A DNA stretch of 64,000 bases from Ligustrum vulgare (GCA_963555705.1 OY743170.1:14051096-14115095), one strand, 5' to 3'; shown: positions 12,100 through 24,056, counted from the stretch's first letter. The notes: generated from the letters alone by a model not told the origin. Translations and numbers: made by a program.

Positions 12100-13104
12100 T
12101 CAACCCAAACTGAAGGGTTGTGTATTCATAGTTTCCTTAAATCAAATTCCTCACATCACCGGAGTGCAAAAGGTTTTAATTGGTGTTCAATTTTCAGAAT
12201 ACAATCGGTTGTCAGTTCACGCTGCACTATGTTAACCACCTACGAACTAGCTGTGTTTGAACTCTCTCTCACACAAAGCAAAAGTTTGGCAAAGGAGGAA
12301 AAGAACAATATGAAGTTGCTGGAATGAGAGGAGAAGTTCTGTGTTTTTCTACTTGTTTCAACTGAGAATACAAGTTCATTACTTATAGATCAATAAATTG
12401 ACGAGAAATTGATGATATTTTTTGAAACTGGTAAGTTTTTATTTCCATTCAACCAAAATTTGAAACTCATGAAATGAATTTTCCGTTCAACCACGGGTTT
12501 GAAACTGAAACAAAAGTTTGAAATTGATGAAGTTGAGTCTTCCAACTTGAAACTGAAATTTTTTCTAATAATTCCCCACATGAATGAAAATTGGCATAAA
12601 CGATGAGAGAGAGAGAGAGAGAGGGAGAGAAGACACAACGAAATAGTCCTGTATAGGATAGATAGCGTTGAACTTTGAACCTTCCCTTATGAACATTTAT
12701 CGGGTATTACTGGTAGACCAGTGAATCTGATGCCTTGAACTATCCTGCCATTTGTGTAAACCAAGACAATAGATCTCACACACGACCATTCTAGACACAA
12801 CATAGTTCTCATTGTTGTGTTCGTTTTGGCCATTAACAAGTCACCGGTTGTGCAAGTGTTATTTCAAGATGTAACATTCCCAATCCTTATAGAAGCAGCC
12901 CCTCTTCACACTCACATATGTGACCTCTTAACTTAATGTTTCACAACCACACTTAAGGGTCATTAAAAGTATTGCTTAACCTACATCTTCCAATCACCGT
13001 GAACACCATAAGAATGAGTAGAAGGAGAACCTTCTCAGATATACATGATTTTGTTGTCCCTTTGAACCTAGATCCTGCGATCTCCATTTAGTTAGGTTAG
13101 GTTT
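12100..13104 (-). repeat. Probable 3' noncoding part and LTR of the copia element
   Basis: On the minus strand this follows the copia polyprotein stop near 13105. It reads as the noncoding tail plus LTR-like sequence: a GTCTACCAGTAATACCC stretch, then long Tyr/Thr-poor sequence with GA microsatellites near 12603-12628. The matching 5' LTR was not found upstream, where the element is truncated against another retrotransposon, so the boundaries are a guess. Confidence 0.4.
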
Positions 13105-13811
13105 CCACCATGACACCTTCCAACGGCGTATGCTGCAAGCCCATTTCCCTCGATGCTTTTACAACTAGCTCTCGAGTCAACCCTTTGGTTAGCAGATCCT
13201 CGATATTATCCTTTAACGTCACGTAGTCCAAAATAATAATACCTTGTGAGAGTAGTTACCGAATGGTATTATGTCATCTTCGAATATGTCGATACTTACC
13301 AATATACATATTACTCTGTGCCCTGCCAATTGCTGATTGATTATCACAAGAAACACAAATTGTAGGCACAGGCTTTTATCATCTTCGAATATCTTCAACA
13401 AACTGGCGAAGCCACTCTACTTCTTTAGTTGCTTTGTCCAAAGTGATGAACTCCAATTTCCATTGTAGATCATGCAATGCAAGTTTTTCGGACGATTTCC
13501 AAGAGACACCTACACCACCAAGAGTAAAGAAATCCACTAATAGACTTGGAATCTGACATATCTAATATCCAATTTACATTAGCATGCCCTTCAATTACTA
13601 CAGGGTGTCTAGAATAATGCAGTCCAAAATCACGAGTGTATCTCAAATAATGTAACACTCTCAAAATGGCTTTCCAGTGGATAGCACCTAGGTTACTAAT
13701 GTAGCGACTCAAATTGCTAAGTGAGGTTGCTATATCCGGTCTCGTACAAGTCATTAAATACATTAAACTCCCGATTATTCGAGAATATTCTAATCGTAAC
13801 ATACCCCTCAC
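13105..13811 (-). pseudogene. Copia polyprotein: RNase H and C-terminal end
   Basis: The frame starting at 13811 reads [20 protein letters not shown] and then [20 protein letters not shown], the conserved join between reverse transcriptase and RNase H in Ty1/copia elements. It continues with degraded RNase H pieces: an IGRAQ/RRWHNTIR-like stretch near 13330-13260, and DLLTKGLTRELVVKASR near 13180-13130, where most copia proteins have DPLTKGL. The polyprotein ends at a TAA near 13105. Several frame changes are needed, so it is dead. Confidence 0.88.
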
Positions 13812-14560
13812 CAGTGTTCTTTGATAAACAGAGTCTCAAATCCACTGGAGTCCTGGCCACGGTCATATCTGACTTGTTAAACTTTTCTACTATCTTATCA
13901 ATATAATGAGATTGAGATAACATAATTTTGTTCGGTGCCCGAGTAATTTTCACTCCCAAAATGACATCCGCAAGTCTCATATCTTTTATGTCAAACTTTG
14001 AGTTTAACATATTCTTAGTGGCTTTGATAATCTTATCTAAGCTACCGACAATAAACATGTCGTCAATTTATAGACACAATATGACATATCCATCATTAGT
14101 GTCCTTGACATATGCACACCTGTCGTAATCGTTGATTATAAAACCACTAGAAAGCATAGCATTATCAAACTTCACATGAAATTGCTTCGGTGCTCACTTT
14201 AAAGCATAAGTGATTTAACTAATCTACAAACTTTCCTTTCTTCACCTGAAGCAAAAAATCCCTTTGGTTGCTCCATGTAGATTCTTCATTCAAATCTCCA
14301 TTTAGGAAAGCTGTTTTTACATTCATCTAATGTATTCCAAGATTTTGCAAGGCTGCAGTAGCAATTATTATTTGGATATAAGTTATTCTCAACACAGGAG
14401 AAGAAGTAACAAAATAATCTAAGCCTTCTTTTTGCTTATAACCTTTGATTACTAGCCAAGCTTTATATTTATCAACGGAGCCATCTGCTTTCATCTTCTC
14501 CTTGAAAATTTACTTGTAGCCTAAAGATTACAACCCGGGGAAGATCTACTAATTCCCAGG
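13717..14560 (-). pseudogene. Copia polyprotein: reverse transcriptase
   Basis: SKFDIKDMRLADVILGVKIT, LSQSHYIDKIVEKFNKSD and the ARTPVD stretch (about 14000-13830) are typical of the second half of a copia reverse transcriptase. Upstream, NESTWSNQRDF and QVKKGKFVD (about 14290-14220) are a decayed version of the block ending in CRL.KSLYGLKQ. The YVDD catalytic motif near 14060 reads stop-I-D-D, because the Tyr codon is now TAA. The enzyme is therefore inactivated at its active site as well as by frameshifts. Confidence 0.88.
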
Positions 14561-14784
14561 TATGATTCTGTAGGATAAAATTGATTTCACTCTTGATGGC
14601 TTCTTTCCACATATAACAATCTAAAGAAGATATAGCTTCTTTATTGCTTTACGGATCACTTACCATCAAATATGTGAAAAATCAAGGTCAAACATCTTAG
14701 AATTTTTTGTTCCTTTTGCTCTATCTAGGCTCATCTTCACCATCTTCAGTTGGATCTATACTGCTACCAAAACCAATAAAAATG

Positions 14785-15120
14785 ACCATTGAGCCCTCCT
14801 GCAAGGCCTATCAGCATAAACCGATGGGACATCAGTACCAGGGCCTTGCGTGCATACTCCGCGAGCAAGAATAATCTTTATCGCGCTAGGAGGACAAGAA
14901 GGCAATGGTTGCCCTAAGAAGCTAAGGATTCACGAGGAGTTCTTTGATTTTTGGGGGAGAAATCCTTTGATTGTGTATTTAATACAGATCCATGTCTTTC
15001 TTGTTCTAATAGCTAGGACCAAATTCTCACATGGACTCAATCATATGGATATGTAAAATATAGGATTTACAATCCTAGCATGAAAGGGAGGGAAACGGAT
15101 ACGAGTTTTATTAATACTCC
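14785..15120. other. Unrelated sequence inside the copia linker
   Basis: Copia linker sequence is readable at about 14660-14780 (a RSKRNKK stretch) and copia integrase C-terminus resumes at about 15150. The sequence between fits neither and is somewhat richer in G+C than its surroundings. It looks like an inserted fragment. I cannot identify it; organellar or genic origin are both possible. No target duplication is clear. Confidence 0.4.
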
Positions 15121-15203
15121 TTGTTCTAAGAAATATTTACCATCTAAAAAGAGGAAAAAATTGAGTCTTTGTCTAAAGAAATATTCCAGAGCAAAGAACT
15201 TAA

Positions 15204-15990
15204 CTATCTAGAATATTTACACCAAAATATATTCTCAAAGAATTGTGTATTCCTAAACTTCATAATCGTGTTCGGATGAATCTCAGGCATATTTGAATAA
15301 TGCACGAGGAATCTATATGCACTACAAATTTGTGCATAACCAATGAACACACATTCAACTGTCTTAGGTCCAATCTTGACTTTCTCAGGAAGAGGCAGCA
15401 CAACTTTTGCAAGACACCCCGCATTCGTAAGTATTTACATGAAGGTGTATGACTTGTCCAAAGTTCATAAGGGGTCTTATCCATAATCTTTCTTAACACT
15501 TTATTCAGAATTTAGTTTGCAGAAAGAATAGTTTCTCCCCACATGTTTTGTGGTAATCTAGAACTAATCAACATAGCATTCATCATTTCTTTAACGTTCG
15601 ATTCTTACACTCAGTAATTCCATTCTGCTGAGGTAAATAAGGTGCAATAGTTTGGTGAATTATTCTTTATCACAAAAATCACCAAACAGTTATTCATATT
15701 TACTACCACGATCACTCCGTAGCACATCTATTTTACTACTAAGTTTATTTTCAACTTCATTCTTATAAAGAATGAATTTATCAATAGCTTCAACTTTGCT
15801 TTTAACCAAGTACATGTAGCAATATCTCACGCAATCATCGAAAAAAGTAATAAAGTACTTATTGTCGCCTCGTGTTTGGACAAATTTCAAGTCACACACA
15901 TCACTATGCACTAGTTCCAATGGCTCAATACTTCTTTCAATACTATGAAACGAAGTTCTAGTAAGCTTAGCCTCAACGTAGGTTTCACAT
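15204..15990 (-). pseudogene. Copia polyprotein: integrase
   Basis: [40 protein letters not shown] and [13 protein letters not shown] (15920-15690) are the catalytic core of a copia integrase. It includes the two Asp residues of the DD(35)E triad, in HSDVCD and [13 protein letters not shown]. Further on, DKTPYELWTSHTPSCKYLRM (15480-15420) and KIGPKTVECVFIGYA (15380-15330) are the well conserved GKTPYELW and C.F.GYA blocks. The part around the catalytic Glu (15500-15690) is frameshifted. In a living element this enzyme joins the cDNA to the genome. Confidence 0.9.
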
Positions 15991-16206
15991 TTATGATTTG
16001 AGTTAATTTGAAACCAACATCTAGTTGAGTTTTCTTAGTCTATGCAATGTATTGTAGTTTACGTGACCTAATCTACCAAACCAAAAATTAGGAGACTCAA
16101 GTAAGTAAATAGAATGAGTTTTCTCATTATTCATAACAGTTGGGGTTACAGTAATTACATTCAATTTAAACTGGTCATCAATCATATAACATTTCTCAAC
16201 ATAAAC

Positions 16207-16596
16207 TCATACTTTGGTAATTACCACCTTATCTGCCTCAAAGACCATGCAGAAACCATTCTTTCCCGAAAAAGACCAAGAGACCAGATTTTTGCAAATC
16301 TCTAGCACATAGAGCACATTAGTCAGAGTAAGCTCCCTACCAGAAGTCATCTTTAGGATCACCTTTCCTTTACCAAGCACTTCAAACGTTGTAGAGTTTC
16401 CCATAAACAACTTCTCACCATTCTTAACTGATGCAAAAGTGGTGAACATGTTCCTATTGGAACAAACATCGCAAGTGGCCCCAGTGTCAAGCCACGACTC
16501 CTTAGAGTTAGACCCAACCAAGTTAAACTTACTAATCACCGGTGTAACGTTTGGGTCAAACGTGTCATCTGAGAACCAAGTAGGTATTGATGCCAT
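16207..16596 (-). pseudogene. Copia polyprotein: aspartic protease
   Basis: A 129-residue open frame contains SWLDTGATCDVCSNRNMFTT, with the DTG catalytic triplet of a retropepsin, then the GNSTTFEVLGKGKV flap-like region and LTNVLYVLEICKNLVS. This is the copia protease in its usual place, just upstream of integrase. The frame itself is open, but the flanking gag with its CCHC zinc knuckle is missing and the downstream pol is broken. The ATG at 16596 is probably internal to the original polyprotein. Confidence 0.88.
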
Positions 16597-16699
16597 ACAC
16601 CGAGGTAATGGACTGCTGCTAACAACACTTTTTCATGTATAGAGTAATGGTGTTCTACATTATTCAACTTCCAACTTTCATAAGTGACGGATGCCCTTC

Positions 16700-18240
16700 C
16701 TGCAGAGGACTTATTTGAGAGAAAAATCTAAAACATATGTTTGAACTTCAAACGGTTTGGCCATATCTAGTAAGGCCAATGTTGGATTCTTCTACATAGA
16801 CTTCTTAAACTTCTCAAAAATAGCTTGGCATTGTACTGACCAATCCCAAGATTTTTCCATCTTTGTTTAACTAATCATTAGTAGTGTATTTTCTAAGTAA
16901 CCTTTCACAAATCTCCGGCAATAATTGCATAACCCAAGAAACAAGCGTATATCATGTAAATTTTTGGTGGTTGCCATTATTTTATTTCCATAAACTTCTT
17001 TGAATTAATGTGGACTTTTCCTTACTCAATAATGTGACCAAAAAAGATGATAGAGGTTTGGGCGAATGAACATTTAGATGGTCTAGCATAAAGTTCATTT
17101 TCTCATCTAACGTTAAGAACATTTCTTACATGCTACACATGTTCCTCACGGGTGTCACTGTAGTTTGCAATGTCGTCCAAGTACACTACCACAAAGTTAT
17201 CAAAAAATCATGGAGTATCTAGTTCATTACATTGCAAGAAAACTTGTCATGTCAAAAGGCATAACCTTGAATTCGAAAGCTCTATATATGGTTATCATGG
17301 GAATCTTTTCTTCATCATTCTCTTTGATTCAAACTTTTCGATGTCCGATCTAAGATCAATCTTTGTATAATACTTCGCCCTGCTCAATTGGTCAAAACCA
17401 TTCACCACATGCGGAATAGGGTAACCATTCTTCACACTAATCTTCTTCGGGGCTCAATAGCCATAACACATTTTGAGAGAATCATTGGTTTTTCGGAAAT
17501 ATAGGGAGCTCCATGATTGCAATTTTTTTTACATTTGATTCCTAAGCTCCTCAAATTCAGGTTGAGACGTAAGGTAGGGTCCCTGGTGGGAGACTTGGCA
17601 CCGAGAATAATCAATTTCATGATCAATTACCTATTTTGATGGAAATCTCTTCAGTAGTTCGTTCAGCATAATTTCCTCAAATTCTTATATTGTCTTCCTT
17701 ACAGGTTTCGGAATAGGACCAATCGCATCTTCGATCTCCTATAATCGAATAGTGCACAAAAATGAGGGTTCAATCGTTTCCAAGCATAATATAGCCACTT
17801 AGTCTTTCTTTGATACACCCGAAATAGGGTGCCTATATATTTCTTTCTTTGATACGCTCGAAATAGGGTGGCTGGAAATAGAGATTTTCTCAAGTCAAAT
17901 AACACGAATCCACCAAGCAACAAAACATTGTGTTGTAGGTAGAGGCATTGTTGAGTTGTTTCTCTCACCCAATCGCCCATCTCGTGTAAAGATAACACAC
18001 ATGTTATAGCCCATCATCATTAAAGAATCAAAGTACAAAAATACCATACTCTTCGTATGCTAAAGAAACTCCCACCCCAAAATAAGTTTGAAATCAACAA
18101 TTTGAACCGAAGATAAAATAGTCATTCTTTTAAAATGACCATCCTTAATTAACACAAATTTAGTTAGTGCAAGTATTAGAATATGTTGCCTGGTTATGCA
18201 AAGATTTGGTTAATTAATAACACACTTTCTCACCTAAAAT
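16700..18240 (-). pseudogene. Ty3/gypsy pol remnant (protease to reverse transcriptase)
   Basis: Degraded gypsy pol can be read on the minus strand. A protease-like DFKLILGWEFL is near 18090. An RT start, SEKPMILSKCVMA, is at 17510-17450. TKIDLRSD is near 17370, and the catalytic loop reads VVVYLDDIANYSDTREEHV near 17190-17130, with YLDD intact. CSFAQTSIIFFGHII lies at about 17070-17020, and ACFLGYAIIAGDL at about 16960-16910. There are many stops and shifts. It lies on the same strand as the copia remnant and directly upstream of its protease, where copia gag should be. This is therefore a fusion of two element remnants, not one element. Confidence 0.78.
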
Positions 18241-19062
18241 GATTTTTTATAGGACTGGGATAGGAACTCTGTCAAAGTTTGGATGCTAATTATCGTAATT
18301 TAACATTATACCAAGCTGGTAACTTTTGCTTTTAAAATATTTTCTCGAACTCATTTTTGTTATTAATGATGATTTTATGCTGTCTTTTACTTTTTTCATA
18401 GATGAGGTTCAATCTTCTTAAATATTTTCCTCCTTACAACTAAGGCATGTTCTAGAATATCATAAAATTACACAGACTAAAATGAATTGACCTTATTTTT
18501 GTATAACTTGATCTCATGTATTACTCACCTATTTTATAGAAGGTCTTTAGTGAGGTGTCGTTGAAGAGATTTTGTGGTTTTTAAGTGGTTCAACAATGCT
18601 AAGGTGATTGTTCTTCGACCTTTTATGTTATGTTTCCAGATGCGATATTACATGTTTGATAATTTATCTCTTTGGTTGTTTATTTAGCCTTTAACATTTT
18701 TGCATCCATAGTTCCTATTGAGATTTGGCATTGAGCATCTTCTTGACTAGCTTGACTACCATTGCATATGTTTTTATTACTCCTATCTTAACAAGCTATG
18801 TTGAAATAAAATTTATATGTATTATTAAGATAAAATTGATCAAATACGTGGTGAATATACTTTGTTTTGTTGTTAAATTTTCTTCTCTACCAAGTTGTTC
18901 TTATTCCATTGTACCTTAGTGCTAAACACTTATGCCAAGCTAGTTGATTTGTTATACAACATGTGATGCTATTGGGTGCAATGTTTGTCGTTGTATAACA
19001 GAGTATAATTCAGGTTTCTTATTTTATTTCATTTCTTTTGTTCAATCTGCTGATTGTCTCAG
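18241..19062 (+). other. Noncoding stretch, probably ancestral intron of the eL36 copy
   Basis: There is no coding sequence. The end (about 19015-19062) is a pyrimidine-rich tract finishing in CTCAG immediately before the eL36-like exon, as an intron 3' end should. I did not find the preceding exon. How far left the intron once reached is unknown. Confidence 0.45.
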
Positions 19063-19254
19063 AAAACAAGTAAGAGAGTGCACTTTAGAAGGAGAATTAT
19101 CCGAGAATTTGCTAGGTCTGCGCCATATGAGAAGATAATTATTGAGAAAGGACAAGCATAATTTGAAGGTAGCAAAGGGAAAGAAAGGCACTCACAAGAG
19201 GGCAAAGAAGAAGAAGAGAGAGAGAGAGATATCTATCGTTCTCTGAAAAATGAG
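19063..19254 (+). pseudogene. Decayed internal exon of 60S ribosomal protein eL36
   Basis: Translation from 19063 gives KTSKRVHF, then IIREFARSAPYEK. After a frame change it gives LKVAKGKKGTHKRAKKK and, at the end, VL stop KMR. This matches the core of eL36, which has KTSKR, an IREV.GFAPYEKR block, LKVAKRKLGTHKRAKKK and VLRKMR. eL36 is a small basic protein of the large ribosomal subunit. The exon is flanked by a plausible acceptor (pyrimidine tract, CAG at 19060-19062) and a donor (GAG/GTAATA at 19254/19255). That argues for a duplicated genomic fragment rather than a processed retrocopy. A frameshift, stops and loss of the LLKVGKDK segment make it a pseudogene. Exons 1 and 3 were not found. 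Confidence 0.82.
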
Positions 19255-20092
19255 GTAATATTCTCTAATGACAGTATTGTCCTTAGAAGTTCATAATGCT
19301 TTTACGATATTCTAAACTTCCAACTAAGAAATTTTAACCAATATTGTGGTTCGACATTTTCAACTTATATTAGCAAGTTTCGATTAATGGTCTCAAAATG
19401 TGATTCATTTGGTAAATTTATGTATGGAGGTGTTGAAAAAGCAGTGAAGTCTTGTTCATAGGCTTTTAATTTTCAGAGTGAAAACCATTATTTTGGACAA
19501 TTGTATTTGCTTTGCATTAGTTAATACAGTTTCATTTAGATTACAGTCCATTTTGTTTTTTCTAAAAGCTCAAAATTATGGCCAGAAATTGATTTTATGT
19601 TGGCATCAACATGTGTTTGGTCATTGTATTGCCAACATATCATACCACCAAATTTATTAGTGAGTGCGTGTGCCCGTTTCGCTAACAATGAAAATTTCCA
19701 GATTCATCCTACTGTTTTTGTCCTACGCTTTGGCATTGGATGTGGGAAGTAAAGACTGGTGAAGTTTCCAGCTTAGGTTATGAGTAGATTTGAATCTCTA
19801 CCTTATCTTTTTATTTCTCAAGGGTTATTCCAATAAATGGATTAGAAATTTATATAAATGGGACGCAACATGTTGCATATGTATAATAAAGTTAATCACC
19901 AATTAATAATTGTGATGGCCAAGAATAGTTCTTCATTTTGCAATTTACAAAACCTATTAGAGTGAGAGAACAAGTACATATCCGGTAATCGTCACTCGAA
20001 AAGTTAAGTTTCAACTGTTTCTTCATGATCAATCTAATCTTACAACCATTCTTACCTTAAAGTTTGTGCAGTTATCTTGGGTTCCCTTAAGG
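19255..20092 (+). other. Noncoding stretch downstream of the eL36 exon
   Basis: It may contain the decayed following intron and 3' end of the eL36 copy; TTTTCAG at about 19471-19477 could be an acceptor. No reliable exon is visible, and the ORF at 19478-19660 is not recognised. Confidence 0.4.
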
Positions 20093-20960
20093 TTAGGCGT
20101 TGGCGTGGTTCCAAAGTTCTGGTTCCTTAGGAACCGAACCAAGAACCGATGGTTCTTTTTGTAAGAGAAGAACTGAACCGAAACCGAATCGTTCGGTTCT
20201 TTTGGTTTTGGTTTTGTTCTGGTTTTGGTTCCGATTTCCTAAACTAGAATTTTCATAACTTAAGCAATGAAGCGATGTTAGATTCCGACTAGTAAGAGTT
20301 GTAAGACAGTAAGGTCATCGACATTGATCAATATGCGAATACAATAGTCATATTTATCCTTGATATCAAAATATTTACTCCCTTCCAGACCGTAACATAT
20401 ATCCTCATCCACGTGTTTGTGCATCTTCTAAATATTCTTCAATTTCTGCTCATAGTTCTCCACCTTTTCAGGGAAAGTCGCACAAGTTTAGCAAATCCTT
20501 GAAAACAAATAACAACTTATTGTAAAATGGAGAGTGAAGATTTATTGTTTGTTGATTCTTGAAGAACTAACAGCTGAAGGCTTGAAACTGAAGACAGAAC
20601 CAGTGAAAAAAATAATTTTTGATCTATGATTTTTTGTTTATTACATGTTTTACTTATAGTTATTGTAATTTTGAATGAGTCAATAGTTGTTGGGTAATTG
20701 AAAATGACTAATGGACTGGATAACATGCATTAAGATTAAAAATTGATGATTTTTTTATTTTTTTAAATTTATAATTAAAAAGAAAAAAGAAAAAACGTGT
20801 CTTGTACTATAGGTTCTGGTTCTGAACCAAGACCGAACCAGGACCGAAACTGAATGATTCTTGATTTTAAGTACCAGAACAGTTTAAAATTTTGAAAGAA
20901 CCAAATCAAACCGAAACCAAACTGAACTGAATCGCTGGTTCCAGTTCCTTTGCCCAAACC
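20093..20960. mobile_element. Possible hAT-like non-autonomous element with GGTTC-rich ends
   Basis: Both ends are packed with GGTTC/GAACC motifs in opposite orientation: 20100-20245 has GGAACCGAACC and CGGTTCTTTTGG, and 20810-20955 has GGTTCTGGTTC and ACCGAAACC. The outermost bases read TTAGGCGTTGGCGTGG on the left and, in reverse complement, TAGGTTTGGGCAAAGG on the right. That is an imperfect inverted repeat. Repeats of this flavour are common as subterminal parts of plant hAT elements. I could not read an 8-bp target duplication with certainty. The AT-rich middle has no transposase. Confidence 0.45.
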
Positions 20961-21106
20961 TACTCAGGGTTTTATTTAAGTAAACAAAAACTTTCTAGAT
21001 AATCATATATACAATTATGGTTTCACTTTAATAATGATAGCTTATGGGACTTCCAATATAAATTTAAATTCCTTGAGATACTATTTAAACGCTATTGTAT
21101 ACATCA

Positions 21107-21141
21107 ATACTAGCGCGCCCCGTGCATCGTACGGAAAAATA
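21107..21141 (-). mobile_element. Helitron-like 3' end
   Basis: Read on the minus strand, a near-perfect hairpin CCGTACGATGCACGG is followed after about seven bases by CTAG and then T. This is the layout of a plant Helitron 3' end (short hairpin, then CTRR, inserted before T). The hairpin also sits about eight bases before TTAG-T on the plus strand, so the orientation is uncertain. A related sequence (TAGTTTATATA, AAAGGCCT) occurs at 32228-32260. Confidence 0.4.
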
Positions 21142-21779
21142 TTAGTTTATATATAAAGGCCTCCATTTTTATTTTTGTTTATCGTTTTTATCTACATCAG
21201 ACATCATGGGGATTTTCAATACAGCCATGTCATACAAGAAAAACAAAAAACACATTACCCTACTTAAACTAGATTCACCACAATAGCATTCTAAAGGTTA
21301 AAAAGAATTAGATACCGTTACTTCCTTTATTAAATTGGTAAAATAATATATTATGCTAAGATTCCATAATACCCTTCCTTCTACACACACACACACACAA
21401 AACATCAAACAAGTCTCACTTATAATATCTAATTTTTGTATTCGTTTTCTCTAACATGGATAAATACTCTGTCATTTTATGTATATATATAACACTATAT
21501 TTAATTTTTTCCTCGATATTTTAAACATATTGTTTTATTAAACTTATTCAACAGGTCTATAACTTTAGTAAGCAAAAGATAGAAAAAAATTTATCTGTTA
21601 TTAATTTTTTATTTTATTATTTTTACTTGCTAACTAGATACCATATTAAATTAAATTTATTCGAAGAATATATAAACCCATTAGGCAAAAAAGGAAAATA
21701 AAAACTAACAATTCTAATCACATAGAGAGAAAAATTAGCTATTATCATTCATCTTAATTTATTATTTTGGTGAATTTGA
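21142..21779. other. AT-rich intergenic stretch with a short (AC)n
   Basis: No gene is visible. It contains a short ACACACAC run near 21384-21400. It begins with sequence shared with 32230-32280. Confidence 0.5.
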
Positions 21780-24056
21780 AATAGACGAAAATGAGCTATG
21801 GTCGTGGAAATGGACAAGTGATGAATGGGGCATTTCTAAAATTTAGATAAGATCGGGCACATCATTTACAAACTAGTACTGTAGACTACAAGAAAAACTC
21901 AATGTTGATCCGTCTCAATATGATATGAATTTGGGCATTCTATGTAGCTCGAGTTCTCCAATTCCTCTTCCACCTATAAAGGTAACTTTCTTAGAGGAAA
22001 TTACATGATTGATTGAACTGAAAAAAATTGATACTATTCCTCTTTGCATAACTTTAGTCATGAAGGAGATCTCCGACAGTGAACACGAAGAATCCTATGG
22101 TTGTTATCGAAATGAGGATGATTTTTGCGACATAGTAGAGGTAGCTTGTGAGGATTGTGATGTTATTCGTTAGACATTTTCTATACACCATGGTCACATT
22201 GTCTCACATAAAAGTCATGAGGTAGTCGAAGGCAATCAGAAGGAAATTTCATTTACAAACAATAATCTGATTGTTTTATTTGGATATGGGAATAGAGAGA
22301 ACTCACAGGATGGGCCGAGTTCACGATCATCGAGTTCACGATCATCTACTTGTTCATGTGTGGTTCCTGATGATGAAGATGTACAAGTCCAGCAAATATT
22401 CGATACCAAACAAGATTTCCAAGAAGCTGTGCACAGTACTACACTAAAGCATAACTTTGATTTTAAAGTAAAGAAGTTAGACAGGATTATCCACACAATT
22501 TTCTGTACAGATAACATTTGCAAGAAACAAAGATGGACATAAATCAGTATTTTATATTTTGCAAGTTTGCACGAGAACATACTTGCCAAGTGGGTATTCA
22601 TTGAAATGATCACAGATTAGCCCGATCATGGTTTATTAACCGATAGATAATGCACATGTTTCAAGATCCAAGGACGATTTACAAACCTAGAAACATCATT
22701 AACGATATGCAGCGAGATTTCGAGGTGATTGTGTGCTACCAAAAGGCCTGGAAGGCTAAAAAATGTGTGCTAGAAGACTTAATGGGCTCACCCTAGGAAA
22801 TCTATGCTAAATTGGCCCATTATTACCATAACATGGGGAGAACTAGTCACGGTTCAACATTCTTTGCTAAGGCTGATGACGACCATCACTTAAAGTATGT
22901 TTTCATTGCTCTTGGATAGTGTATTTAGGGATTTCATAATTCGATGTGATGCCTAATTCTAGTAGACGGCACATCACTGAAAGCTAGATATGATGGGAAG
23001 TTGATTATTGCTACACGTCAAGATGCCAACATTCAAATATATTCTCTTGCATTCGGCATAGTGGATAGAGAAAATGATCTAACGTTGAATTGGTTTTTCT
23101 CAAAGATGAGGGAAGTAATTGGGGACGTCGATAACCTTGCCTTTGTAACTGACCAAGGGAAGTAATGGTATCGCTGAAGTTTTTCTCAAAGCACACCATA
23201 GTTATAATATGTATAATATACAAGGCAATTTGAAGACCAAGTATCGAGGCAGTGGGATCATTACATTGTTTAAGAAAGCTGTGGAGGCTTACACTATTGA
23301 AGGGTATAATAAGTTTAAAACTGAAATAGACCAAAGGAATCTTGATGCCTCAGAGTACTTAATAGATAAGCTGATAATTCAATATTGGGCACAGTCTCAA
23401 TTTTTAAAACATCGTTACAATATGATGACGTCAAACAATGTAGAGTATTTCAATTCATTATTTAAGAAGGATCAAGAGTTATCAATTCTCGAAATTATTG
23501 AGTACATTTGGGACAAGTTGCAAGTTTGGGTTCATGATAGACGTGAAGAATCTCAGAAGTGCACTAGCTATCTCACCTCAACCACATAAACCAAAATCTT
23601 CAAGAAACTAGACATGGTGAGAATTTTGCGTGAAGCCACTAGATCAGTTTCAATTCAATGTGAAATGTGGTCGTAATGTTGGTTATGTTGTGAACTTGAA
23701 TAATAACAGATGCAAGTGTAGATATTTTCAATTGGAGAGCTTTTCATGTGCATATGTTGTTGCAGTGGCTAGGAAGCGATGCTTTCCACTACATTCATTA
23801 TCCATTGATTACTAGACGACTACTTTTTGGAAAACAACATATTTGTAACTATACTTCCTTTGGCAAATGAAGTCGAGTGGGAACTTCCTAATTACCTGCT
23901 CCCACTTGATAATTTATTGCCACCCTTCGTCGGCTGATGTACTCATGGACGTACACGTACGTTTAGAGTACCATCTACTAGAGAGTTTCTCAGACTGTGT
24001 AGGTGCGGGACAAGAGGTCATACTTGCTAGTTCTGTACTATTCAGATTCCTTTGAT
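21780..24056 (+). pseudogene. Mutator (MuDR-like) transposase, broken
   Basis: The whole protein can be followed in order. The N-terminal PB1-like region has LNVDPSQYDMNLG at about 21900. A linker precedes VQQIFDTKQDFQEAVHSTTL (22390-22440), the MuDR DNA-binding region. The DDE core has LVDGTSLKARYDGK near 22955-22995 (first Asp), FGIVDRENDLT and FVTDQG (second Asp, about 23145), and a Glu in NNVEYFN. A SWIM-type finger C-K-C with C-A-Y follows at 23710-23760; its last His is replaced by Tyr. A C-terminal CRCGTRGHTC zinc knuckle is at about 24000. At least two stops lie in the N-terminal part, and shifts lie near 22540-22950, 23165 and 23590. Both catalytic Asp codons survive, but the gene is not functional. 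No terminal inverted repeats were identified. Confidence 0.9.
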
